Positions 23,161-30,309 of a stretch of DNA of 30,309 nucleotides are shown here, in pieces. This stretch comes from a virus: positions 1-30,309 of IMG/VR virus record IMGVR_UViG_3300030108_003061; one strand, written 5' to 3'. The notes under the pieces are model-generated. The model was not told the DNA's origin and did not search any database. It saw nothing but the letters and a program-made list of their open reading frames with translations. The stretch's first letter is position 1. Every line of letters starts with the position of its first letter. Both the position numbers and the translations under genes were made by a program.

Positions 23161-23247
23161 TTGTAACCTCTTTATTCTGGTGAGGAGGTTTAGGGCACCA
23201 CCCCTCCTCTCGGTGGCTTAGCAGGATCAAAGGTGTCCTTGCCCTTG
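23161..23247 (-). other. Helicase leader with GC-rich hairpin
   Basis: Between the DUF669-like gene and the helicase lies GAGGAGG (23182-23188) facing CCTCCTC (23203-23209) around a 14-base loop, a perfect 7-bp stem without a U-tract. It resembles the inverted repeat before the portal gene. Confidence 0.5.
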
Positions 23248-23871
23248 CTATTTCGCCCAATCAGGAACATTATTACCTTGCATAGGACTTGGAGCCGACA
23301 CACTTGCCTGTGTGTTATTTTGTGGCTGACTTGGTGCAGACACACTTCCACCAGCGATAGCACCACGAGCTATAAAATCCTTACTTTCAAAAGTAATTGG
23401 GTATTTCAATACATTTTTATCTGCATATCCATTTGTTCCCTCTTGTACTCCTATTTTGGCACAAAACTCTAATCCATTCAAATCTTCAACACCTGATAGA
23501 TTTCTTTTTGCCATAGCACTATCATCCATATCAGATGGTTTAAGATCATTAGCACTATCAACAATACCTTTAATTGTTCTCATACCAATCTCTTGAGCAT
23601 AAGGAACATTCCTTTCACTCATTTTATCACCATCAACAAAAATCTTATCCCAAAACTTTTGTTTGTCATATTGACCACCAATGATAGTATATTCTATTTC
23701 AAGCCATTTTGCTTTTGTACTAGCACTTGATTTAAACCATTGACCTTTACCGAACTGTGGTAATTCAAGATGACCACCTTGAAGTTTTAAAATTACACGA
23801 CAGACAGTATTATCAGGAATTAATTCAAATTCTCTTCTACCATCATCTTTTACATCATTTAAATTAAGCAT
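23248..23871 (-). CDS. DUF669-like, probable single-strand DNA-binding protein
   Basis: The 207-residue protein has the layout of DUF669 proteins: beta-rich core with KWLEIEYTIIGGQYDKQKFW near 54-73, VPYAQEIGMRTIKGIVDSA near 89-107, and a second strand set with FCAKIGVQEGTNGYADKN near 136-153. A disordered Gln/Ser/Pro-rich linker leads to the closing NVPDWAK. Such proteins probably bind ssDNA and pair with Sak4-like recombinases, whose gene ends 8 bases inside this one. GAAGAGG lies 6 bases before the ATG. Fold assignment is from pattern; binding activity is inferred. Confidence 0.7.
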   Translation of the reverse strand: MLNLNDVKDDGRREFELIPDNTVCRVILKLQGGHLELPQFGKGQWFKSSASTKAKWLEIEYTIIGGQYDKQKFWDKIFVDGDKMSERNVPYAQEIGMRTIKGIVDSANDLKPSDMDDSAMAKRNLSGVEDLNGLEFCAKIGVQEGTNGYADKNVLKYPITFESKDFIARGAIAGGSVSAPSQPQNNTQASVSAPSPMQGNNVPDWAK

Positions 23872-24730
23872 TGTTAACCTCTTCTTTCTTAACTTCTGAT
23901 TTAGGATCTACAAAATCTAACTTTCTTTCTTGTACAGATCCACCATTTAATTTTTTAAGTAAGTTACCCAAGTGTGGTTGTTCAAGTAAATCTAATCTAC
24001 CTGATCTATCCTTGGCTGGGTATCCCCACTCATTTAGTGTTTGACAAACAAACGCACGATAGGTCTTTTCATTACCTGTCATAATAGCCATAGTAATAAC
24101 TTCATCTACTATGCCCGGTAATTCTCTGCCTGTTTTAGACCCCTCGATTTGCAACTCGTAAATAGTTCTGGAATAATCATCTATTCTTTCATCCAGAATA
24201 CCTACAAAGATTACATTCTTATCTCTTATGTGCTGAAGGTGAGTCAACCAACTCATCATTTCCCTTCCGTGCATTCCATAAGCAGCTCTGGTATCAAGCT
24301 TACCTGATCTTTCTGATTTACATTCAGGTTGCTGAATACAATGTTGAAAGCACAATCGACCTGCCACAGTAATACTATCGACAAAAATCGTATCATACTT
24401 TGTTAATATACCATTTGGTTTACCAAATTGCTGAACAACATGATCATAATGTGCTTGGCTATAGGCATGATCTTCAGCTAATGAAGGATTGGCACCCCCT
24501 AGATAACAGGCAAAATCCCTACATTCTACCCATGTTCTAGGTCTGATAACATCAATAGGCCAACCTTCAATAGCTGCATCCCCTGCCTCCAAGTCCATAA
24601 ACAATGTTTTTTCTGAATCTAAGGTTCGAGCAAGTGTGGTTTTACCCACACCACTTTTACCCATGATTACAATTTTATGTCCTCTTTTTTCGGACATTCT
24701 TTCTTCAGCAGAAACTATTTGTAACCCCAT
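23864..24730 (-). CDS. Sak4-like RecA-fold recombinase (AAA_24)
   Basis: The 288-residue ATPase has Walker A GKSGVGKT at 24-31, Walker B TIFVDSI near 114-120, and the family-typical TLFMDLEAGDAAIEG near 42-56, where Asp/Glu-rich residues follow the first strand. It also has DTRAAYGMHGREMMSW near 146-161 and ILDERIDD near 178-185. Sak4 proteins anneal homologous single strands with help from an SSB, here presumably the DUF669-like product just downstream. AGGGAGGAG sits 5 bases before the ATG, which begins just after the preceding stop. Confidence 0.88.
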   Translation of the reverse strand: MGLQIVSAEERMSEKRGHKIVIMGKSGVGKTTLARTLDSEKTLFMDLEAGDAAIEGWPIDVIRPRTWVECRDFACYLGGANPSLAEDHAYSQAHYDHVVQQFGKPNGILTKYDTIFVDSITVAGRLCFQHCIQQPECKSERSGKLDTRAAYGMHGREMMSWLTHLQHIRDKNVIFVGILDERIDDYSRTIYELQIEGSKTGRELPGIVDEVITMAIMTGNEKTYRAFVCQTLNEWGYPAKDRSGRLDLLEQPHLGNLLKKLNGGSVQERKLDFVDPKSEVKKEEVNNA

Positions 24731-24732
24731 AA

Positions 24733-25191
24733 TTACTCCTCCCTATCTATAATAACACCACTTGTTTCAACAGTTCTTGCTCTTCTGAACACATCTTGCA
24801 ATTCTGGTGGTGCTTCTTTAAAACGACTTTCTGCAATCGTTAAAGTTTTTTTAATGTAATGACTTGCAAGATCATCCCTTATTTCATTTGAGATACGATC
24901 TAATTCATCTGTATCCCAAGTGACTCTTTTTTTAAGAACGACTTTAGTTTTACAATTATCTTTTGTAACACTTGTTGTTCCATAATCTTTACCTTCATTA
25001 AAAAGATTTTGTTTTGCATCATCATAAACAACACTTACAAGATAGTCATTAAGACCCTTCAAGTGAAACTTAATCAGATCCATTTTTGATTTAAGCTCTT
25101 CTCTTTCTTTAAATAAATCAGAAAGAGACTTTGATTCCTGTTGCGAATCATCACAAAAGAAACTCTTTGAGTATGAACTATAATATGACAT
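24733..25191 (-). CDS. Hypothetical protein (152 aa) upstream of the recombinase
   Basis: MSYYSSYSKSFFCDDSQQES onward, with a coiled-coil stretch (LFKEREELKSKMDLIKFHL) and a charged helical C-terminus. ATG 25191 is chosen because AGGGG lies 7 bases upstream and the promoter at 25232-25260 would start the message just before it; the frame extends to 25260 but that part overlaps the promoter. The position next to Sak4 suggests an accessory recombination role; no family recognised. Confidence 0.65.
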   Translation of the reverse strand: MSYYSSYSKSFFCDDSQQESKSLSDLFKEREELKSKMDLIKFHLKGLNDYLVSVVYDDAKQNLFNEGKDYGTTSVTKDNCKTKVVLKKRVTWDTDELDRISNEIRDDLASHYIKKTLTIAESRFKEAPPELQDVFRRARTVETSGVIIDREE

Positions 25192-25231
25192 GATTGCCCC
25201 TTGAGTTAAATTAATTAAGCTAATACCAAAC

Positions 25232-25260
25232 AATATGGTACTAAATGGTATATATGTCAA
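25232..25260 (-). promoter_or_regulatory. Promoter of the recombination genes, with ATGGTA repeat in spacer
   Basis: TTGACA (25255-25260), 17-base spacer and CATATT (25232-25237) on the minus strand. The spacer holds ATGGTACTAAATGGTATAT in plus orientation (25235-25253), two ATGGTA units 10 bases apart, with a further TTTGGTATTA on the minus strand just downstream. Confidence 0.7.
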
Positions 25261-25270
25261 GAGAAAAATA

Positions 25271-25657
25271 TTATTTTTTTTTGCTAAGATAAATATCTAT
25301 ATTAAATACAGCCTTCATAAGCTTCTTTTTTAGTTTAAATTCAGGGGTTTCAAAGCCTTTTGCATCTTCAACTACTTCTACATAATATTCATCATTAGTT
25401 ATAGTATGGTTTGATTCTTTTTTATATCTAAAGTCTGCAACGTATCTACATATTTTTACGTCATTAACAACAATATCATATGGAACCTGTAATTCTAAAT
25501 CTCTTATGAACATAGCTTTTTCCATAGCTTTTAGTTGACCATATCGTTCTGCTTCCCATTTAGAATCAAACTTAATATTATCAACAATTGTTTTCTTAGA
25601 TCCATATTTAGACCTTGACGAAAAGAACTTGGTATTATATGGTAGTTTTGATTTCAT
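25271..25657 (-). CDS. DUF1064-family PD-(D/E)XK endonuclease
   Basis: The 128-residue protein matches DUF1064: SKYGSKKTIVDNIKFDSKWE near 16-35 with Glu35, RYVADFRYKK with Asp75, VEVVEDAKGFETPEFKLKKK with Glu94/97 and Lys100. These fit a small PD-(D/E)XK nuclease, often proposed to act on recombination intermediates. The start is the only reasonable ATG but has no clear ribosome-binding site. It is divergent from the ribbon-helix-helix gene, and an ATGGTA-type site lies just inside its 5' end. Confidence 0.82.
   Translation of the reverse strand: MKSKLPYNTKFFSSRSKYGSKKTIVDNIKFDSKWEAERYGQLKAMEKAMFIRDLELQVPYDIVVNDVKICRYVADFRYKKESNHTITNDEYYVEVVEDAKGFETPEFKLKKKLMKAVFNIDIYLSKKK
25629..25645 (+). 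promoter_or_regulatory. ATGGTA-type element before the ribbon-helix-helix gene
   Basis: TTGGTATTATATGGTAG repeats the TGGTA core at 10 bases and overlaps the start of the DUF1064 gene. TTGACG lies at 25615-25620, but spacing to a -10 is imperfect. It is 32 bases before the small regulator gene. Confidence 0.45.
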
Positions 25658-25676
25658 TTATGGGAAGGATACATTA

Positions 25677-25874
25677 ATGCCAGATATAAGTAAATACAGA
25701 AGTATAGCTTTACCTTTAGACACTTATAATAAATTGTCAAAGATTTGTCAGGAAGAACATAGGGGTATGGGAAAACAAATGACTAAATTTATAGATGATT
25801 ATTACAAAACGATATTTAAAGAAGAAGAGGAAACTAAAAACGAACTAACTTCTAAAGGAGTTGGCTCTTTATAA
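25677..25874 (+). CDS. Small ribbon-helix-helix-like DNA-binding protein
   Basis: A 65-residue protein, MPDISKYRSIALPLDTYNKL onward. KYRSIALPLDTYNKLSKICQ reads as the beta strand and first helix of an Arc/CopG fold, and MGKQMTKFIDDYY as the second helix, followed by an acidic tail. ATG 25677 has GGGAAGG 8 bases upstream; the longer frame from 25629 has none. It is the only plus-strand gene in this half of the window. Its stop overlaps the tail of the 1000-residue virion gene by 6 bases, end to end. It is a candidate reader of the ATGGTA direct repeats, one of which precedes it. The fold is inferred by pattern. Confidence 0.65.
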   Translation: MPDISKYRSIALPLDTYNKLSKICQEEHRGMGKQMTKFIDDYYKTIFKEEEETKNELTSKGVGSL

Positions 25875-28871
25875 TAGGCCTGCACTACCTAACCCACCCA
25901 ACAAAGTATTAGCTACAGATGGATCTTTAGATGCTCTATCTCTTAATGAATCTTCTTGAGCTTTTTTTCTAATTCTTTCAATCAATCCTAATGGCTCTGT
26001 TCGTGTGGGTGCTACAGGTGGTGGTGATTGTATTAAATCAAACATATCCATTAAACTCATGTCAGAAGTAGGATCTGGTCTTGGAATATCAATATCAACA
26101 TCTGTTCCTAAATCTGTGCCAGCTCCTAATCTTGGTATAACTTGCTCTGTAGTCTTTCTAGTAGTGCTTAAACCTTGTCTAGATATTTCATCATTAATGG
26201 CAGTGTTAAGAGCCATAGATTTACTTTCAGCAGTTTTTTTACCTAAAGCTTCTTGAACATCTAAATATTTTGTTAAATTTTCTTTATTTGCTAAAAATTT
26301 TGACGTAAAGAAAAATCTTGTTAATTTAGCAAAATTCTTAATTGGATTTATACTTATATTAGCTGCAGCTATTGCACCTTCTTTTGTAAAATCATTTAGG
26401 AAGATTAAATCTTCAGCTAACTCATTTAATCCTTTTTGTCCTTTTTCTCCTAATATCTCTTTTATGATACCATTTTTTTGATACCTTTTTACTTGTTCAG
26501 AAAAAGCTCTAGCAGCAGATGTATCAGAAAAAATAGTATCATCAATAGGCTCTAGTATTCTCTCCATTGTTCTTTGCTTAATATCATTAAAAGCATCAGA
26601 TCCTTCACCAAAAAAGTCTTTTACAGCTTTTATCTCACTTCTTGTAATACTAGGACTACTTAATAAATCTACAGCTTCTTCAGCAGTAATTCCAGTTGAG
26701 TTAGGATCTCTTAATTTTTGTAAAACTTTAGATTTAAAAGCTTGTGTGGCATCAATATTTGCTTGATTAAGATTTTTAAAAGTTTGAACAATGTTATCTG
26801 AAGGACTTAATTTTATAATATTTTTTAAAATATCATCATCAAGTTTATTTAATCCATTAAAAGCAATAGCTTTAGATAACCTATCAACAGCATCAAAATT
26901 ATTACCAAATAAAGCTTTAGCTGTGGCATTTCCTTGTTTATCTAACCTTGTTATTTGATTACGAAAAATTGTTCCATTAAATTTTCCATATTCACCTCTA
27001 GATTTTGAAAGTGCATCATCTAAAAAAGTCCTTGCTAACATAGATCTTAAACCTTCAGCATCATCAGGTTTTACAGCTTCTAAAACTGCTGTTATTCTTC
27101 TTGGAGAATTTTTTTTAACAATTTGGTCATAAAATCTATCTATACTAAATTTTTCTCCTTGTTCAGAAGCTGCTCTTCTTACGTTATTAATTAATCCAAA
27201 TTCCTCTAATTCTTCAAATTTTTTAAGACCAGTTCGATAATGATCCATTGCTTCTTTTCTTTTTTTAATAGCTTCTTTAAAAATTGGTTCAGAAGTTTTT
27301 TTCATTCCTTTAATAGGAACTAATTCACCAGCATCTATCAAATCATCCATAGCTTGACGAAACATTTGTAATTCATTTCGTGTTGTAGGCCCTGCGGTAA
27401 AGTCGAACAATTCATCATTAATACTTTTTCTTGCTCTTGCTAATTTATAAAAAGATGTTTGATCTCCAAGATTACGAACAATTGCAACAATTCTTTTAGT
27501 TTGATCTTTTAAAACATCAGTAGTTCCAAATTGATCTTCTAAATCTTTTATTAAATTTTTTAGAGGTGTTGTATCAAATACTTCTAATTGACCACCAACA
27601 ACATCCTTACCCCCTATTTTAAAAGTTCCATCCACTTTAGCTAATAGTTCATCTATGGTTCTAAAAGCTGTAGCTGAATCCTCTGAGAAACTTTCAAAAG
27701 CACTAGTAATACTTCTTAATGCAGATTCATTTACATCCACACCTTCTTTAATACTTGTTTCAAGAATATCAATACTATCATCTATAGCTTTCAAAGTTGC
27801 ATCTTGAGCCGATTTTTGTATAGAAAAAATTTTATCTAATTTGTTATTAGCTACATTACTAATATTTTCAGCTGCTTCCTCTAAACTTTTACCCCCACCA
27901 AATTCATCAATTAATCTCTTTTTTTCATTTAAAGAAAAATTTACATTTTTTTCTAATCTTGCTTGAGATTTTGCTACTGTTTCAGCTACTTTCTGTGGAT
28001 AAGATATAAATTGTGGGGCACCAACAGCTTCAAAACTAGGTAATCCCTCTTTATCTATTATTCTTCTTCCTATAGCGACTTTTTTAGAACCTATTTCATC
28101 TGTTGGTTTAGTAACTTTGCCTAAAGCTCCTTTACCTAAACCTAATATACCACGACCAGCTCTTACTACTAAATCACCTATTACGCTTCCACCAGCACCT
28201 ATTGCTCCTTCTATAGCAACATCTTTAGCTACTTCTTTTCCTGTTTGTGTTTGTATACCAAGTAAAGATTCTATACCTTCTTCAATAGCCTGACCTAAAG
28301 CAGAACCACCACCACCTCCTAAAGCAGCCCCACCAATTGTGCCAGCCCCCGGTATGAATGAACCTGCTGTTCCACCAGCGATAGCACCTGCCGTACCCAA
28401 TATCGCTTCAGGTAGAATACCAGCTAAATCTGCCACATCACCAAAAGAAAATCCTTTATCCTCTATAACTAGATTTTTACCTATAGGATCCATTCCTCTT
28501 TTTCTTTGACCTTCTTCTGTCAAAGCTAATCTACCTTTACTATCGGTAGTAAATCCTTCCTTACCTACAAGCTTTGTTAATATAGCTTCCTTATCGCCTT
28601 GTGTTTCTCCAAAAGACAACATAGCTCTAAGTCCACTACCAGCACCTGTTTCGTAATCAAAATCAGCATCTTGGTCTTTTTCTTCTTTTTCTTTAACTAT
28701 ATCTTCTAAAGATTGACCGGGTTTATAGCCTTGAAAAGCTGTTGCTGTTAGTAAATCACTTATATCATCTGGTTTTTCTTCTAAAGCTTTTAAAATTTGT
28801 AATTCTGCTTTATCACTTAAATTACCAGATTCAAGTCTTTTTAATAATTGTAATTCTTGTTGTTCGTTCAT
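25869..28871 (-). CDS. Large virion protein, probable internal/ejection protein
   Basis: A 1000-residue protein. After a charged N-terminus, residues 140-250 are Gly/Ala-rich and hydrophobic (ILGTAGAIAGGTAGSFIPGA, then GGAALGGGGGSALGQ, later GRGILGLGKGALG), like channel- or membrane-inserting segments of podovirus ejection proteins. The rest, about 280-950, is long alpha-helical and Lys/Asp/Leu-rich. No enzyme motif is visible. The start overlaps the stop of the preceding gene as ATGA. The two form a pair at the edge of the virion block, which suits internal core proteins, but this is inference from composition and place. Confidence 0.75.
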   Translation of the reverse strand: MNEQQELQLLKRLESGNLSDKAELQILKALEEKPDDISDLLTATAFQGYKPGQSLEDIVKEKEEKDQDADFDYETGAGSGLRAMLSFGETQGDKEAILTKLVGKEGFTTDSKGRLALTEEGQRKRGMDPIGKNLVIEDKGFSFGDVADLAGILPEAILGTAGAIAGGTAGSFIPGAGTIGGAALGGGGGSALGQAIEEGIESLLGIQTQTGKEVAKDVAIEGAIGAGGSVIGDLVVRAGRGILGLGKGALGKVTKPTDEIGSKKVAIGRRIIDKEGLPSFEAVGAPQFISYPQKVAETVAKSQARLEKNVNFSLNEKKRLIDEFGGGKSLEEAAENISNVANNKLDKIFSIQKSAQDATLKAIDDSIDILETSIKEGVDVNESALRSITSAFESFSEDSATAFRTIDELLAKVDGTFKIGGKDVVGGQLEVFDTTPLKNLIKDLEDQFGTTDVLKDQTKRIVAIVRNLGDQTSFYKLARARKSINDELFDFTAGPTTRNELQMFRQAMDDLIDAGELVPIKGMKKTSEPIFKEAIKKRKEAMDHYRTGLKKFEELEEFGLINNVRRAASEQGEKFSIDRFYDQIVKKNSPRRITAVLEAVKPDDAEGLRSMLARTFLDDALSKSRGEYGKFNGTIFRNQITRLDKQGNATAKALFGNNFDAVDRLSKAIAFNGLNKLDDDILKNIIKLSPSDNIVQTFKNLNQANIDATQAFKSKVLQKLRDPNSTGITAEEAVDLLSSPSITRSEIKAVKDFFGEGSDAFNDIKQRTMERILEPIDDTIFSDTSAARAFSEQVKRYQKNGIIKEILGEKGQKGLNELAEDLIFLNDFTKEGAIAAANISINPIKNFAKLTRFFFTSKFLANKENLTKYLDVQEALGKKTAESKSMALNTAINDEISRQGLSTTRKTTEQVIPRLGAGTDLGTDVDIDIPRPDPTSDMSLMDMFDLIQSPPPVAPTRTEPLGLIERIRKKAQEDSLRDRASKDPSVANTLLGGLGSAGLL

Positions 28872-30309
28872 ATGTCTAGACCATATTTTTTTCTAAGACG
28901 TATTCGTTCCTCTTGCTCTTCAGGACTTAATGTTCCAAAGCTTCCATATAATGTTTTGGTTACATTTCTTTTCTGAAACCTATCTAACATTTCTAAACCA
29001 GCGAATATTTGTCTCTCTTTCTTTACAATTATATCATTAAAAAGTTGATTTACTTTTTCTACTAAAAGATCAGGATTATTAAAAATGGTTCTATCTCCAA
29101 CAATATCTGCAACAAGTTTACGATCAGCATCAGATATAGTTTTACCAGCTTCTCCTAATATTGCTTTAGCATTTTGAGCTTGTAATTTTCTCAAAAATAA
29201 TTGTAATTTTTCTGTTGGATTTGCTCCTTTTGATACATCAATACCAAAAGCACCCGCTAAAGATTCTGCTTTATCTAAAGCAAATCTAAATACAGTTGCA
29301 TCTTTAGCTAAACCTAAACCCTCTGCAAATTTACCTTTTGCTTTTTGAAGATCTTGTAAAGCGAGAGCAAAAGCCTTATATTGCTCTACACCATCTCCAA
29401 CCATTATTGGAGTGCCATCAGGATTTGTATTTACATTAGGATCATAAACACGAATATTAAATAATGAAGAACCTGCTTCATCATCACTTCCTATTAAATT
29501 AATATCTCTAGGATTTTTAGTTAAATAAAGGTCAGCAGCTTCTTTAGTTTCCATAGATTTACTTAAAACATCACGAAAATCACTAGCAGGTAGTAAAGCA
29601 TAGTTATTACTAAATTGTGGATCACTTTGAAGTTGTGCTAATTGACCATTTGAAAATGTCATCAGCCTACCATTACCATAATTATTTATGTAAGCAGATG
29701 TAGTCAAACCACCTTTTCCATCTGTGGGTACGACAAAATATTCTTTTGTTTCATTTAATTTTTTAGAAGCTGCTGCTGCTGTGGCTGCATCTTTTGCTTG
29801 AGCTTGCATGGCATATTTACCTGCAGCTATCATATTAGCCTTTGCTTCTTTTTGTGCCTCTTTTAATTCAGGCATAGCTTTCTGGGCAGATTCCCCTACT
29901 GCACCTAGTATCTTACCTACATTAAACCCTTTACCCGCTCTGTTTTGCATTAGACCAAGACCTAGAGCCATAAGAAAATTACTTTTATCAGGTTTACCTG
30001 ATATATCTACACCTGTAGCCTTTGCAAATTCTTTTTTATAAAAATCTAAATCTCTTGCTCCTCCAGTAACACCAGAACTTTTAGTTTGTTGACCACTAGA
30101 ATTTAAAAACTCTTTCATGGCACCAATAAAACCATCATTTACAGCTTTTTGCACATTTTCTGGAGTTGGAACAGTTCCTTGCAAAAGTGCTTCTTCTTTT
30201 GCTCTAAAATCTTCTTTTTCTTTTCCGAACAATTGTTCTTCTACTTGTGCTTCTTTTAACAAAGATTCTTCTGCTGATGCTTTTTCTTCGGTGGGTGTTG
30301 GTGGTCTAC
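28868..30309 (-). CDS. Virion-associated protein, 5' end cut by window
   Basis: The frame stays open to the right edge, so the N-terminus is missing; the first residues in view read RPPTPTEEKASAEESLLKEA. The protein is helical and Ala/Lys-rich (AMPELKEAQKEAKANMIAAG), with a possible beta-rich middle (YFVVPTDGKGGLTTSAYIN). Near the C-terminus it has AILGEAGKTISDADRKLVAD, closely matching the repeat of the EF-hand protein at 2879. It overlaps the 1000-residue gene by 4 bases. Likely a minor virion or internal protein; no named family recognised. An internal TTG at 30262 could be mistaken for the start. Confidence 0.75.
   Translation of the reverse strand, partial: RPPTPTEEKASAEESLLKEAQVEEQLFGKEKEDFRAKEEALLQGTVPTPENVQKAVNDGFIGAMKEFLNSSGQQTKSSGVTGGARDLDFYKKEFAKATGVDISGKPDKSNFLMALGLGLMQNRAGKGFNVGKILGAVGESAQKAMPELKEAQKEAKANMIAAGKYAMQAQAKDAATAAAASKKLNETKEYFVVPTDGKGGLTTSAYINNYGNGRLMTFSNGQLAQLQSDPQFSNNYALLPASDFRDVLSKSMETKEAADLYLTKNPRDINLIGSDDEAGSSLFNIRVYDPNVNTNPDGTPIMVGDGVEQYKAFALALQDLQKAKGKFAEGLGLAKDATVFRFALDKAESLAGAFGIDVSKGANPTEKLQLFLRKLQAQNAKAILGEAGKTISDADRKLVADIVGDRTIFNNPDLLVEKVNQLFNDIIVKKERQIFAGLEMLDRFQKRNVTKTLYGSFGTLSPEEQEERIRLRKKYGLDI

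Overview
The window is an internal piece of a tailed-phage genome (Caudoviricetes, no mobile element or rRNA/tRNA gene seen). Both ends cut through minus-strand genes, so neither end is a genome end. The DNA is AT-rich and very compact, with many 1-nt TAATG stop/start overlaps, and the structural proteins (a portal with a Gln-rich tail, giant proteins with Asn-x-Gly-Gly motifs, a long Gly-rich ejection-type protein) resemble those of uncultured marine phages and pelagiphage-like podoviruses. That assignment is from memory and the host is not proven. No integrase is visible.

Layout, mostly read right to left on the minus strand: 30309-25869 two large virion proteins (probably ejection or internal proteins). 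25874-25677 (plus) a small ribbon-helix-helix-like regulator. 25657-17727 the replication and recombination block: DUF1064 nuclease, a hypothetical, Sak4-like recombinase, DUF669-like ssDNA-binding protein, SF2 helicase, DUF6378, two hypotheticals, Cas4-like Fe-S nuclease, TOPRIM primase-helicase. 17661-16177 an accessory operon ending in a Mom-like DNA-modification protein. 14609-16143 (plus) a string of seven small genes of unknown function. 14368-9630 a second accessory region with a gamma-glutamylcyclotransferase (GGCT)-like protein, the small terminase, a conserved hypothetical with a 27-residue membrane peptide, an amidoligase, a possibly exported small protein and an HTH regulator. 9583-1 the virion block: 1596-aa structural protein, large terminase, EF-hand protein, portal, and one partial gene.

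The accessory region from about 10 to 20 kb stands apart. (i) It pairs an Amidoligase_2-family ligase with a GGCT-fold protein, which suggests attaching and removing amide-linked groups such as gamma-glutamyl. (ii) It carries a Mom-like gene. (iii) It has two families of operator-like sites: a 13-bp palindrome TGTAATCATTACA at or near three promoters, and a 10-bp-spaced direct repeat of ATGGTA at about six. The first could be read by the HTH protein and the second by the ribbon-helix-helix protein. (iv) It is peppered with CCGAACAATT, often as the palindrome CCGAACAATTGTTCGG, densest around the small terminase gene. (v) The pentamer CCCGA is strongly enriched on the plus strand there and was not seen by eye elsewhere in the window. 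Counts were made by eye.
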